Of a stretch of 64,000 nt of DNA, positions 49,716 through 58,497 are shown piece after piece (within the stretch, counting starts at the first letter, position 1; each line of letters begins with the position of its first letter). A model generated the notes under the pieces. The model worked only from the letters and a program-made list of their open reading frames with translations. It ran no database searches and was not told where the DNA came from. Where the stretch lies: positions 62,001 to 126,000 of the forward strand of contig CAVPUY010000005.1 of the NCBI GenBank assembly GCA_963709075.1. Direction: 5' to 3'. The translations under genes were made by a program, and so were the position numbers. This DNA is from Palsa-506 sp963709075 (GTDB lineage: Bacteria > Actinomycetota > Actinomycetes > Streptosporangiales > Streptosporangiaceae).

Positions 49716-50120
49716 ATGCCGGGCGACGGAGCGGCGAGAAAGTACGCGGACCTGCGGCGGCAGGAAGCGCGGATGCCGAAGATGCTCTATGCCGCGGATG
49801 CGACAGTCACGCCGTCCTCGCCGGTCGCCGATATCGCGAAACTCACCGAGCTTGCCACCGCCGCCGTGCGGGCCGGGAACGGGCATGTCCTTGAGGTAAG
49901 TCACGTCGCCTTCCCCAACGACGCGGTCACCCTGGTGCTGATCCTGGCCGAGTCGCACCTGAGCATTCACACCTGGCCAGAGGAAAGCCTGATCGCCATC
50001 GACCTGTTCAGCTGCGGCGCCATCGACGGGCAGGCAGTAATGGCCGGCCTGGTGCGCTCGCTGGAGCTGGCGGACGTCCGGATCCAGCCGGTTCAGCGCG
50101 GCATCAGCGCAAGCAGCTGA
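49716..50120 (+). CDS. speD: S-adenosylmethionine decarboxylase proenzyme
   Basis: Produces decarboxylated AdoMet, the aminopropyl donor. The 134 residues contain the self-cleavage and pyruvoyl site Glu79-Ser80 in ILAESHLSIHTWPEE, with the processing His85, and the proton donor Cys100 in DLFSCGAIDG. The N-terminus (MPGDGAARKYADLRR) is unlike the short prokaryotic class; an internal ATG at 49773 (MPKMLYAADATV) is an alternative start. No spermidine synthase gene is in the window. Its divergent neighbour bpsA is the obvious consumer of the product. Intact. Confidence 0.9.
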   Translation: MPGDGAARKYADLRRQEARMPKMLYAADATVTPSSPVADIAKLTELATAAVRAGNGHVLEVSHVAFPNDAVTLVLILAESHLSIHTWPEESLIAIDLFSCGAIDGQAVMAGLVRSLELADVRIQPVQRGISASS

Positions 50121-50132
50121 CGTCAGGTCCGG

Positions 50133-50150
50133 GCGTTTCCGCGGAAACGC
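50133..50150. terminator. Palindrome between convergent speD and egtD
   Basis: The 18-base palindrome GCGTTTCCGCGGAAACGC lies 12 bases after the speD stop and before the egtD stop at 50182. A degenerate copy follows at about 50161-50180. It probably terminates both convergent genes. Confidence 0.55.
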
Positions 50151-50181
50151 TCTCGGGCCGGGCGTTTGCGCGGAAGCGCGG

Positions 50182-51166
50182 CTAGGACGGGACGGACAGG
50201 GAGAGGCCGAATCGGCCTGCCTCGTCGGTCCACCAGGAGCGCATGGCCAGTCCGGCTGCGGCCAGCTCGGCCTGGATACCGGCCCGGCGGAACTTGGCTG
50301 ACACCTCGGTGCGCATCTCCTCGCCCGCGGCGAACGCCGCGGTCAGGCCGATGGCGGGCAGCCTGACCTGCTGATCCTCGGCGGACCGCAGCCGCATCTC
50401 GATCCACTCGGCCGCCGGATCCCACAGTGCGACGTGGTCGAACGCGTCCGGGTCGAAATCGGCACCGAGCTCGGCGTTCAGCACCGACAGGATGTTCTTG
50501 TTGAACGCGGCCGTCACGCCGGCCGCGTCGTCGTAGGCCTCGACCAGCACGGCCGGGTCCTTGACCAGGTCGGTGCCGAGCAGCAGCGCATCGCGAGTGG
50601 CCGAGGCTGGCCCGGATCGACCTCAGGAACTCAGCCCGCTGGGCCGGGAGCAGGTTGCCGATCGTGCCGCCGAGGAAGGCCACCAGCCGCGGGCCGCCGC
50701 CCTCGGGCAGCCCGAGGTGCTCCTCGAAGTCGGAGACCAGCGCGTGCACGGCGAGCCCAGGGTAGCCGTCCAGCACCCGGCGGGATGCCGCCACCAGCGC
50801 CGCCTCGCTCACGTCCACCGGCACGTACCCGCGCAGCGTCCCGGCGCCGCGCAGCGCGGCAAGCAGCAGCCGGGTCTTGTCGGCCGACCCGGAACCGAGC
50901 TCGACCAGGGTCCTCGCGCGGGTGGCAGCCGCTATCTGGCCGGCCCTCGCGGCCAGGATCTCCCGTTCCGCCCTGGTCGGGTAGTACTCGTCGAGGAGGG
51001 TGATCTTGTCGAACAGCTCGCTCCCCCGCTCGTCGTAAAACCACTTGGGCGGCAGCGTCTTGGGCGAAGCGGTCAGCCCGGCGAGCGCATCGGCCCGCAG
51101 CGAGTCAGCGAAGAATCCCTCCGGCAGGCACCGCTCGATCGTGGGCTCCGTCCTGGCGTCGGTCAC
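50182..51166 (-). CDS. egtD: L-histidine N-alpha-methyltransferase EgtD, one frameshift
   Basis: Trimethylates histidine to hercynine with S-adenosylmethionine, the first committed step of ergothioneine synthesis. It begins MTDARTEPTIERCLPEGFFA. The SAM site is LVELGSGSADKTRLLL, with later GYVPVDVSEAALVAASRR and VAFLGGTIGNLLPAQRAEF. After a shift near 50605 it reads FNKNILSVLNAELGADFDPD and LWDPAAEWIEMRL, then EVSAKFRRAG. ATG 51166 overlaps the egtC stop. About 327 residues. Last gene of egtABCD. Confidence 0.95.
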
Positions 51167-52014
51167 CGTCTTGCCGTCCTTCCGTGCTGGGCCGCGCCGG
51201 CGGCATCGAGGCCGGGCAGGGCAGCGTCGGCACCGGCCCCGGCGGCATCGGGGCCGGCCAGGGCGGCGCCAGCCGCGCCGACCGGGCGGACGACGACCGA
51301 GCTGGCCGTCGCTGTCACCACGCTGTGATCTGGCACGTCGACCCAGCCGGGCTCGTCATCGGCGGGCTCGGACGCGACTATCACCCCGGCCGGGCCGCTC
51401 CGGTAGCACAGCGTGTCCCCGGCGGCCGTCGCCGCGATCGACTCGCCGTCGGTCAGCAGGAAATTGAACCGCCCGCTGAACTGCCGGCCGGCAAGCTCGC
51501 GGATGGTCCCGGCCAGCGCCCCGGCCAGCCCGCTGCCCGCCCGCAGCCTGCGCAGCACGACCGCCCAGATCACGGCGGAGTCGCAGCGTGCCTCGAGGGC
51601 GAGGACGTCGCCGGGCGGCAGCCCGGCCACGAGCGCGGCGCCCGACTCCGGCCAGCCGCCGAGCGCCCCGTTGTGGCTGAACAGCCAGCGGCCCGCGGCA
51701 TACGGCGCGGCGGCGGCCTCCCCGGCCTCGGTATCCTCGGTAGCCGAGCGGACCGCCGCCAGCACCGCCCGGCTGCTGGTAACCCTGGCCAGGTCAGCGA
51801 ACGACGGATCCGACCAGATCGGTCTGGCCCGCCGGTAGCTGGCCGGCACCGGGTCGCCGTCGGCGTACCAGCCGACCCCGAACCCGTCGGCGTTCACCAC
51901 GCCGTGCCGCTGCCGCCGCGGGGCCCAGGCCTGGTCCTGCAGGCTGTGCGGCGGGTCGGTCAGCACCGAGCGCAGCGTCACGGCCTCGCCCAGGTAGGCC
52001 AGGTGCCGGCACAT
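51163..52014 (-). CDS. egtC: Ergothioneine biosynthesis glutamine amidotransferase-like hydrolase EgtC
   Basis: Removes the glutamyl group from the gamma-glutamyl-hercynyl-cysteine sulfoxide. A class II (Ntn) hydrolase: catalytic Cys2 in MCRHLAYLG, followed by NADGFGVGWYADG, LFSHNGALGGWPES and ALEARCDSAVIWAVV. ATG 52014 shares TGATG with the egtB stop. 283 residues, ending in an Ala/Gly/Asp-rich tail. Intact. Confidence 0.95.
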   Translation of the reverse strand: MCRHLAYLGEAVTLRSVLTDPPHSLQDQAWAPRRQRHGVVNADGFGVGWYADGDPVPASYRRARPIWSDPSFADLARVTSSRAVLAAVRSATEDTEAGEAAAAPYAAGRWLFSHNGALGGWPESGAALVAGLPPGDVLALEARCDSAVIWAVVLRRLRAGSGLAGALAGTIRELAGRQFSGRFNFLLTDGESIAATAAGDTLCYRSGPAGVIVASEPADDEPGWVDVPDHSVVTATASSVVVRPVGAAGAALAGPDAAGAGADAALPGLDAAGAAQHGRTARR

Positions 52015-53342
52015 CAGGAAGCCTTCCCGGGTGTCGTAGCGTCCCTGGCCGTCCGCAGCCCGGCGAAGATCTGCCGTCGCACCGGGTAGTCCCAGTTGCG
52101 GAACGTGCTGCGGCAGGTCACCTGGCCGGCCGAGAACGCGCTGCCGCGCAGCACCTTGTAGTCGCCGCCGAAGAACACCTCGGAGTACTCCTGGTACGGC
52201 CATGCCTCGAACCCCGGGTACGGCAGGAAGTCACTGGCCGTCCACTCCCACACGTCGCCGATCAGCTGGCGCGCGCCGGACGGGGCCGCCCCGGCCGGAT
52301 ATGAGCCGGCCGGCGCGGGCTGCAGGTGCCGCTGGCCCAGGTTGGCGCGGTCCGGCGACGGGTCGTCGTCCCCCCAGGGGAAGCGCCGGGAGCGCCCGGT
52401 GGCCGGATCGAACCTGGCCGCCTTCTCCCACTCGGCCTCGCGCGGCAGCCGGCGGCCCGCCCAGCGGGCGTACGCGTCGGCCTCGTACCAGCACACGTGC
52501 ATGACCGGCTCGGCGGGCGGGACGGGCTCGCTGACCCCGAACCTGGTCCGGATCCACTGGCCGCCATCGCGCCGCCAGAACTGCGGCGCGAGAAGGCCCG
52601 CGCGCTGCCGGTGATCCCAGCCCGCCGCGGTCCACCAGGCGGGCTGGTCGTAGCCGCCGTCGGCGATGAACTCCGCGTAGGCGGCGTTGGTCACCGGGGC
52701 GGTGTCGATATAGAACGCCGGCACGTCGACCACGTGCGCTGGCCGCTCGTTGTCCAGCGCCCAGGGCTCGGCCGACGTCCCCATCGTGAACGGGCCGCCG
52801 GGGACAAGCACTTCGGCGGGCAGCCGCAGCGCGTCGGCGGGCGGCGGGCCGGGCGGCGGGGCGGACAGCACCGCGGCGCCGCGGCGGAGCTGATGGGTGG
52901 CCAGCATGGTCTCGTCATGCTGCTGCTCGTGCTGCGCGATCATGCCGAACGCGAAGCCGTCGGTGACCAGCCGCTCGCCACTGAACCCAGTCCGCTCGAC
53001 CAGGTCGAGCACGCGGCCCCTGACCTCGCTCGCGTACGCCCGCGCCGCGGCCGGCGGCAGCAGCGGCAGCGTGGGCCGCTCGGCGCGCGGATGCTCGAAC
53101 GCGTCATAGAGCGGGTCGATCTCCGGGTGAATCGGCTCCCGGCCGCCGACCTCGCGGAGCAGCCAGAGCTCCTCCTGGTTGGCGACGTGGGCCAGGTCCC
53201 ACACCAGCGGCGACATGAGCGGCGAATGCTGCCGGATCAGGTCGTCGTCATCCAGGCAGCCGGTCAGGCCGTGGGTGCGCTCCCTGGCCGCGACCAGCAG
53301 CCCGGCGATCCGCTCCCGGAGCAGCTCGGATTCCGTTGTCAT
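52014..53342 (-). CDS. egtB: Ergothioneine biosynthesis iron-dependent sulfoxide synthase EgtB
   Basis: Joins hercynine to gamma-glutamylcysteine with oxygen. The DinB-type N-terminal domain supplies the three-His iron site: His52 (DLAHVANQEE), His138 and His142 (HEQQHDETML). The formylglycine-generating-enzyme-like domain follows (VPGGPFTMGTSAEP, HVCWYEADAYARWAGRRLP, IGDVWEWTASDFLPYPGF, RSTFRNWDYPVRRQIF). 442 residues, intact. The start ATG 53342 overlaps the egtA stop. Confidence 0.97.
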   Translation of the reverse strand: MTTESELLRERIAGLLVAARERTHGLTGCLDDDDLIRQHSPLMSPLVWDLAHVANQEELWLLREVGGREPIHPEIDPLYDAFEHPRAERPTLPLLPPAAARAYASEVRGRVLDLVERTGFSGERLVTDGFAFGMIAQHEQQHDETMLATHQLRRGAAVLSAPPPGPPPADALRLPAEVLVPGGPFTMGTSAEPWALDNERPAHVVDVPAFYIDTAPVTNAAYAEFIADGGYDQPAWWTAAGWDHRQRAGLLAPQFWRRDGGQWIRTRFGVSEPVPPAEPVMHVCWYEADAYARWAGRRLPREAEWEKAARFDPATGRSRRFPWGDDDPSPDRANLGQRHLQPAPAGSYPAGAAPSGARQLIGDVWEWTASDFLPYPGFEAWPYQEYSEVFFGGDYKVLRGSAFSAGQVTCRSTFRNWDYPVRRQIFAGLRTARDATTPGKAS

Positions 53343-54680
53343 CGGCTCTCCTCCAGCATGTCGTCGGCGGGACAGCGGCCCCGCAGCACGTAGGCGTCGG
53401 CGAAATCGGTTACCTGGCGGCGGATAGCGGCCGGGGCGCCGGCCCGGCAGAGCGCGGCTTCCGCGGCCTCGAAGCAGGCCACGCTCGCGCGGGCGATCCC
53501 TGGGTCATCGGGCCCGCGCCTGGCCGCGCGCAGCCACGGGCCGGCCGGACCGCAGCGGCCGCCGCCCCCGTCCACGGCGCCGGCCGGCGCCTGCTGCTCC
53601 CACACGGGCTCGGCCGCGGCCATCGCGGCGTCGGCGGCAATAGGATCATCCAGCAGCGCGGACACGACGGCGGCCGGGACAATCCAGCCCTCGCCGGGCT
53701 GCGCGTCGATGACCCGCAGTTCCAGGTGGCCCTGCGGCCGCACCGGGGGGAAGAGCGTCGAGAGATGGTAGGCGAGGTCGTCCCTGGTCGGCTTGCGGTC
53801 GCCGCCCCCGCGCAGCCAGTCCCGGAAGGTCAGCCCGGCCGGCGCGGTCCAGCGTGGCGACTCGTCGCGCCGGATGCACATCAGCTCGGCGTCCAGCGCG
53901 TACGCGGCCCACGCCGAGCGCGGGTCGCCGTCGGCCCGGCCTGGCCGGCCCGCGCCTCCGGCAGGCGGCTCGGCGCCGGCAGGCGCGCGGGTGCGGCCCG
54001 GATCCAGCCGGGCCCACACGGCCTGCCGGGTGGACTTCCAGCCGGTCGGGCGGCCGTCCCTGAGCGGCGAGTTGGCGAAGGCCGCGACCAGCACGGGGCC
54101 GAGCGCGTGCAGCAGCCGCCAGCGGCTGCGGTAGCCGGACGGCCCCGTCGCCTTCCAGCCCGGCATCGACGCAGACCTGCACGGACGCGGTGCTGCACAT
54201 CATGACCCGGCCCCACGGCCCGGCGCGGTCGAAGAATTCCTCCATCGCCGCGTAGCGGGGCAGGTCGAGGATGCGGGCGGGCGGGCGGTACGGATCGACG
54301 CCCCGGCCGACGAGGGTGAGGCCGGCTTCGCTGACCGCCTGCCGCACGGCGGCAAGGTCACGGCCTGCGCGGCTCACGCAGCCGTCGATAGCGGCCGCCG
54401 GGGCGGAACTTATCTCGACCTGGCCGCCTGGCTCGATCGTGAGCCGGCCCTGGCCAGGCAGCGCGCCGGGGGCATCAAGCCCGGCCAGCGCGGTCGCAAC
54501 ACGCTGGTGGTCGACGGGCGAGGCATCGTCATCGCCGTCGCAGACCAGCCACTCCAGTTCGACGCCCACGACGCCGGGCGGGCCGGTCTTGAAGCAGATG
54601 CCGTGCACGTGCTCCTCGGCGTCCTCCGCGGAGAGCAGCGGCGCCGGCGCGCGCTCCGCCCCGTCACGGATATCAATCAT
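53339..54680 (-). CDS. egtA: Glutamate-cysteine ligase EgtA, one frameshift
   Basis: Makes gamma-glutamylcysteine for EgtB. It has GVELEWLVCDGDDDAS near the N-terminus, IEPGGQVEISSAP, LVGRGVDPYRPPARI, PWGRVMMCSTASVQVCVDAG, and, after a shift near 54150, VLVAAFANSPLRDGRPTGW, RSAWAAYALDAELMCIRRDE and HLELRVIDAQPGEGWIVPA. These match the GCS2-like EgtA family. ATG 54680; the stop overlaps egtB. About 446 residues. First gene of egtABCD. Confidence 0.94.
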
Positions 54681-54803
54681 GTGCTTTCCCCGTCCGTGTC
54701 GGTCCAGTGTGCCGGCCCCCGGGACAGGGAAACCGGCTCGCGGGCGCTGTCATTCCACGCTCTCATACCCGCCGGTATGGTCTGAACCCGAGGAGGTCGC
54801 AAA

Positions 54804-56165
54804 GTGAGCGAGCATGAGGTCGACGTCGTGGTCATCGGCCTTGGCCCGGGCGGCGAGGACGTGGCCGGCCGGCTTGCCGACGCGGGCCTGGCGGTCGCTG
54901 GCGTCGAGGCCAGGCTGGTCGGCGGCGAGTGCCCGTACTGGGGCTGCATCCCGTCCAAGATGATGATCCGCGCCGCCAACCTGCTCGCCGAGGGCCGCCG
55001 CATCCCCGGCCTGGCCGGCAGTTCGCAGGTCACGACGGACTGGGCGGCGGTGGCGCACCGGATCCGGGACGAGGCGACCGACAACTGGGATGACACCGTG
55101 GCCGCGGACCGGCTTACCGGGCGGGGCGCTCGGCTGTACCGCGGCTACGGCCGGATCACGGCGCCTGGCGAGGTCACGGTGAGCGGCGAGGTGCTGCGTG
55201 CCCGCCGCGGGATCGTCATCGCGACCGGGACCGCGCCCGCGATACCGGCCATCCCCGGCCTGGCCGGCACGCCGTACTGGACGAACCACGAGGCGATCGA
55301 GGCCGGGCAGCTGCCGGAGTCGGTCGTGGTGCTCGGCGGCGGCCCGGCCGGGGCCGAGCTGGCGCAGGTCTTCGCCCGGTTCGGGTCCCGGGTCACCGTC
55401 GTCGAGGCGCTCGGCCAGCTGCTGCCGCAGGAGGAACCCGAGACTGGCGAGCTGATCGCCGGCGTGTTCGGCCGGGAGGGCATCAGCGTGCACGCCGGGT
55501 CGCCGGCCGAGCGGGTCAGCCATGACGGCGACGCCTTCACGGTCAGCCTGACGGGCGGCCAGGATGTCACCGGCGAGCGGCTGCTCGTGGCGACCGGGCG
55601 CCGCGCGGATCTCGCCGCCCTCGGCGTGGCTGCGGCCGGGATCGACGAGAACGCGAAGGCGGTCCCTGTCGACGGTCACATGCGCGCGGCCGCCGGCGTC
55701 TGGGCGCTCGGCGACGTGGTCGGCAAGGGCGCGTTCACGCACATGTCCGTGTACCACGCGGGCATCGTCGTCGCTGACATCCTCGGCGAGGAGCATCACC
55801 CGGCGGAGTACCACGCGGTGCCCAGGGTGACCTTCACCGATCCGGAGATCGGCTCCGTGGGGCTGACCGAGGCCCAGGCCAGGGAGCAGGGCGGAGCGGT
55901 CCGGGCGGGCAGCAGCCAGCTTCCCAGCTCGGCCCGCGGCTGGATACACAAGGCCGGCAACGACGGTTTCATCAAGCTGGTCGAGGACGCCGAGCGTGGC
56001 GTGCTTGTCGGTGCGACCTCGGCCGGGCCGTGCGGCGGCGAGGTGCTGAGCATGCTCACGCTGGCCGTGCACGCCGCGGTGCCCGCACCGCGGCTGGGCG
56101 AGATGATCTACGCCTACCCGACGTTCCACCGCGCCGTCGACGAGGCGCTGAAGAGCCTGAGCTGA
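54804..56165 (+). CDS. Pyridine nucleotide-disulfide oxidoreductase, lipoamide-dehydrogenase-like
   Basis: A 453-residue FAD enzyme with redox disulfide Cys43/Cys48 in GGECPYWGCIPSK. FAD motif VVVIGLGPGGEDVAGRLADA, NAD(P) motif VVVLGGGPAGAELAQVFARF, and GDVVGKGAFTHMSVYHAGIV near the FAD ribityl site. The C-terminal EIGSVGLTEAQAREQG and EMIYAYPTFHRAVDEAL are typical, though the usual HPT motif reads YPTFH. GTG 54804 follows AGGAGGT closely. No 2-oxoacid dehydrogenase partner is nearby, so a thiol- or metal-related role is as likely. Intact. Confidence 0.88.
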   Translation: MSEHEVDVVVIGLGPGGEDVAGRLADAGLAVAGVEARLVGGECPYWGCIPSKMMIRAANLLAEGRRIPGLAGSSQVTTDWAAVAHRIRDEATDNWDDTVAADRLTGRGARLYRGYGRITAPGEVTVSGEVLRARRGIVIATGTAPAIPAIPGLAGTPYWTNHEAIEAGQLPESVVVLGGGPAGAELAQVFARFGSRVTVVEALGQLLPQEEPETGELIAGVFGREGISVHAGSPAERVSHDGDAFTVSLTGGQDVTGERLLVATGRRADLAALGVAAAGIDENAKAVPVDGHMRAAAGVWALGDVVGKGAFTHMSVYHAGIVVADILGEEHHPAEYHAVPRVTFTDPEIGSVGLTEAQAREQGGAVRAGSSQLPSSARGWIHKAGNDGFIKLVEDAERGVLVGATSAGPCGGEVLSMLTLAVHAAVPAPRLGEMIYAYPTFHRAVDEALKSLS

Positions 56166-56304
56166 CCTGGCTGCGGGAACAGGCCGTGCTCGGAGAGCCG
56201 TCACCAGGTCACTCCTCGCCTGCCGGACGCCGACCATGTTCCGATCGCAGCTACGGACACGGCCCGGCAGGCGGCCGCGGTTCAGCTTGATCGCGCGTGG
56301 TGAC

Positions 56305-56337
56305 CCCGTCGCAGGAAGAAGGCACTACTGCGACGGG
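56305..56337. terminator. Hairpin between convergent genes
   Basis: Nine-base arms CCCGTCGCA (56305-56313) and TGCGACGGG (56329-56337) lie between the flavoprotein gene and the MetE-like gene. Probable shared terminator. Confidence 0.6.
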
Positions 56338-56340
56338 CAG

Positions 56341-57462
56341 TCATCCCCATACGTCGCTGGCAACCTCGGCGATGAGCCGGAGCTTGGCGAACTGCTCGTC
56401 GCTGGTCAGCGCGTTGCCCTCGACCGTCGAGGAGAATCCGCACTGCGGCGACAGGCAGAGCTGGTCAAGCGGCACGAACCTGGCTGCCTCGTCGATCCGG
56501 CGCTTGAGCTGGTCAGGGTCCTCGAGTTCGCCGCGCTTGGTCGTGACCAGGCCGAGCACGACCTGCTTGCCCTTCGGCACGAAGCGCAGCGGCTCGAATC
56601 CGCCGGACCGCTCGTCGTCATACTCGAGGAAGAAGCCATCCACGGCGAGCTCGCTGAACAAGGCCTCGGCGACGAAGTCGTAGCCGCCTTCCGCGGCCCA
56701 TGAGGAACGGAAATTCCCCCGGCACATGTGGGTGGTAACTGCCATCCCGGCCGGGCGGCCGGATAGCGCGTCGTTCACCTGGCGGATGTAGCGCAGGTGC
56801 AGGTGCTCAGCGTCCTCGCCGCGCGCGGCGATCTCGGCCCGCTGCGCCGGGTCGTTCAGGTAGGCCAGGCTGGTGTCGTCCAGCTGCAGGTAGGTGCAGC
56901 CGAGCTCGCCGAGCCGCCGGACCTGCTCCGCGTAGGCCGCGGACAGGTCGCTCCAGAACCCGGCCATGTCGGGGTAGACGTCCGGGTCAAGCGCGGCAGG
57001 CCCGCCGCGGTAGTGGACCATGTTCGGTGAGGGGATGGTGAGCTTGGGCGTCCCGGTGGTCACCACGGACTGCAGGTAGCGGAAGTCATCGGCGAAGATC
57101 GTCTGGTCCAGCCGGATCTTGCTGCCGACCTGCAGCGCGGCCGGGGTGAACTCGATCGACCCGGACGGATTGCGGAACTTGACCGCGAGGTTCCCCGGCG
57201 CCTTGCCGATGCCGCCAAGCTGGTAGATGAAGTCCATGTGCCAGGACGCGCGGCGGAACTCGCCGTCGGTGGCCGCCTGCAGGCCGGCCTCCTGCTGCCG
57301 GGCGACGGCCTCGGCGATCGCCGCGTCCTCGATCTCCCGCAGGGCCGCCGCGTCGATGCGGCCGGCCGCGAAGTCGTCCCTGGCGGCGAGCAGGTGCTGC
57401 GGGCGGAGCAGGCTGCCGACGTGGTCGGCGCGGAATGGTGGCGTGGTTCGCATGACGGCCAT
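56341..57462 (-). CDS. Cobalamin-independent methionine synthase (MetE)-like protein
   Basis: A 373-residue protein with the MetE C-terminal catalytic barrel only. It begins MAVMRTTPPFRADHVGSLLR, the usual opening of the short MetE-like family. Zinc ligands appear in MAVTTHMCRGNFRS (His and Cys) and LCLSPQCGFSSTVEGN (Cys). Glu in LQAATDGEFRRASW is the substrate-binding region. Without the N-terminal half it is unlikely to be the main methionine synthase and may methylate another thiol. Intact. Divergent from the CcdA-like gene. Confidence 0.88.
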   Translation of the reverse strand: MAVMRTTPPFRADHVGSLLRPQHLLAARDDFAAGRIDAAALREIEDAAIAEAVARQQEAGLQAATDGEFRRASWHMDFIYQLGGIGKAPGNLAVKFRNPSGSIEFTPAALQVGSKIRLDQTIFADDFRYLQSVVTTGTPKLTIPSPNMVHYRGGPAALDPDVYPDMAGFWSDLSAAYAEQVRRLGELGCTYLQLDDTSLAYLNDPAQRAEIAARGEDAEHLHLRYIRQVNDALSGRPAGMAVTTHMCRGNFRSSWAAEGGYDFVAEALFSELAVDGFFLEYDDERSGGFEPLRFVPKGKQVVLGLVTTKRGELEDPDQLKRRIDEAARFVPLDQLCLSPQCGFSSTVEGNALTSDEQFAKLRLIAEVASDVWG

Positions 57463-57599
57463 CGTTGCGGGATGCCCGCGCGCGGGTCAATCCCCGGCGC
57501 GGCATGACGCCGGCCCGGCGGGAGCATCCGGTGGCCCCGGCGGAGCCGCCGGGGCGCGCCGGATAGGTTAGAGCCGGTCGTGGTCGTGAGGAGACGGAC
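57463..57599. promoter_or_regulatory. Divergent intergenic region
   Basis: Holds the promoters for the MetE-like gene (minus) and ccdA-like gene (plus). GAGGAGAC (about 57589-57596) is a ribosome site for the latter. No boxes are assigned. Confidence 0.4.
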
Positions 57600-58480
57600 A
57601 TGAGCGGCGGGATCGGCAGCCTGGTGGCATCAGGGCCGCTGATTCTCGCGGTCCCCGTTGCCCTCGCGGCCGGCGCCGTCACGTTCCTTTCCCCGTGCTG
57701 CCTGCCGCTGGTGCCCGGCTACCTGTCCTACGTGACCGGGATGTCCGGCGTGGATGCGAGTGAGGCCAGCGACGTGCCCGGGGCGGCCGCCGCAGCCGCC
57801 GCCGGGGCCAGTCCGGGGAACCTCGCCATGGCAGCCGACGGCGGCTCGGTCGCGACGGCCACCTACCGGGCAGCCGCGGGCATGCCAAGCCGGAGCCGGG
57901 TGGTGGCCGGCGCGATGCTGTTCGTGCTCGGCTTCTCCGTCCTGTTCGCCAGCTACGGCGTGCTCTTCGGCGGCCTGGGCACCGCGCTGCTCGAGCCATC
58001 AGCAGGTGGTGACCCGGATCCTCGGCGGCGTGACGATCGTGCTCGGCCTGATGTTCGCCGGCGTCTTCGACCGGTTCATGATCACCGGGCGGATCGTGCG
58101 CCCGTCGTGGCGCCCGCGCGCCGGGCTGGCCGGGGCGCCGCTGCTCGGCATCATGTTCGGGCTGACCTGGACGCCATGCATCGGCCCGACGCTGACGGCG
58201 GTCCTGCTGCTGTCCGGGACGTCCGGCACGGCGGGCCGCGGCGCGTTCCTCGCGTTCGTGTACGGGCTCGGCATCGGGATCCCGTTCCTGATCGTCGCGA
58301 TCGCCTTCCAGCGGGGCATGAGCCATGTTCGGCTTCGCCCGGCGGCACGCCAGGCTGATCACCGGCATCGGCGGCGCGATGCTCGTGGTGGTCGGCGTGC
58401 TCGAGGTCACCGGGGCATGGGCTGCCGCGATTACCTGGATGCAGGTGCACTGGATCAGCAACTACCAGGCACCGCTGTAG
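57600..58480 (+). CDS. CcdA-family membrane thiol-disulfide transporter, two frameshifts
   Basis: Transfers reducing equivalents across the membrane for cytochrome c maturation or other exported thiols. The first reactive pair lies in FLSPCCLPLVPGYLSYVTG, the second cysteine region in GLTWTPCIGPTLTAVLLL. Six hydrophobic segments. Shifts lie near 58000 and 58325; the tail reads MVVG-type LVVVGVLEVTGAWAAAITW and ends NYQAPL at TAG 58478-58480. An Ala-rich loop of about 40 residues is inserted after helix 1. About 293 residues. Confidence 0.88.
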
Positions 58481-58497
58481 GGACCGATGGAGGCGGG

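Noticed and set aside
54750..56237. 495-residue minus-strand open frame
   Set aside because: Shadow of the flavoprotein gene at 54804-56165, which has clear FAD and disulfide motifs.
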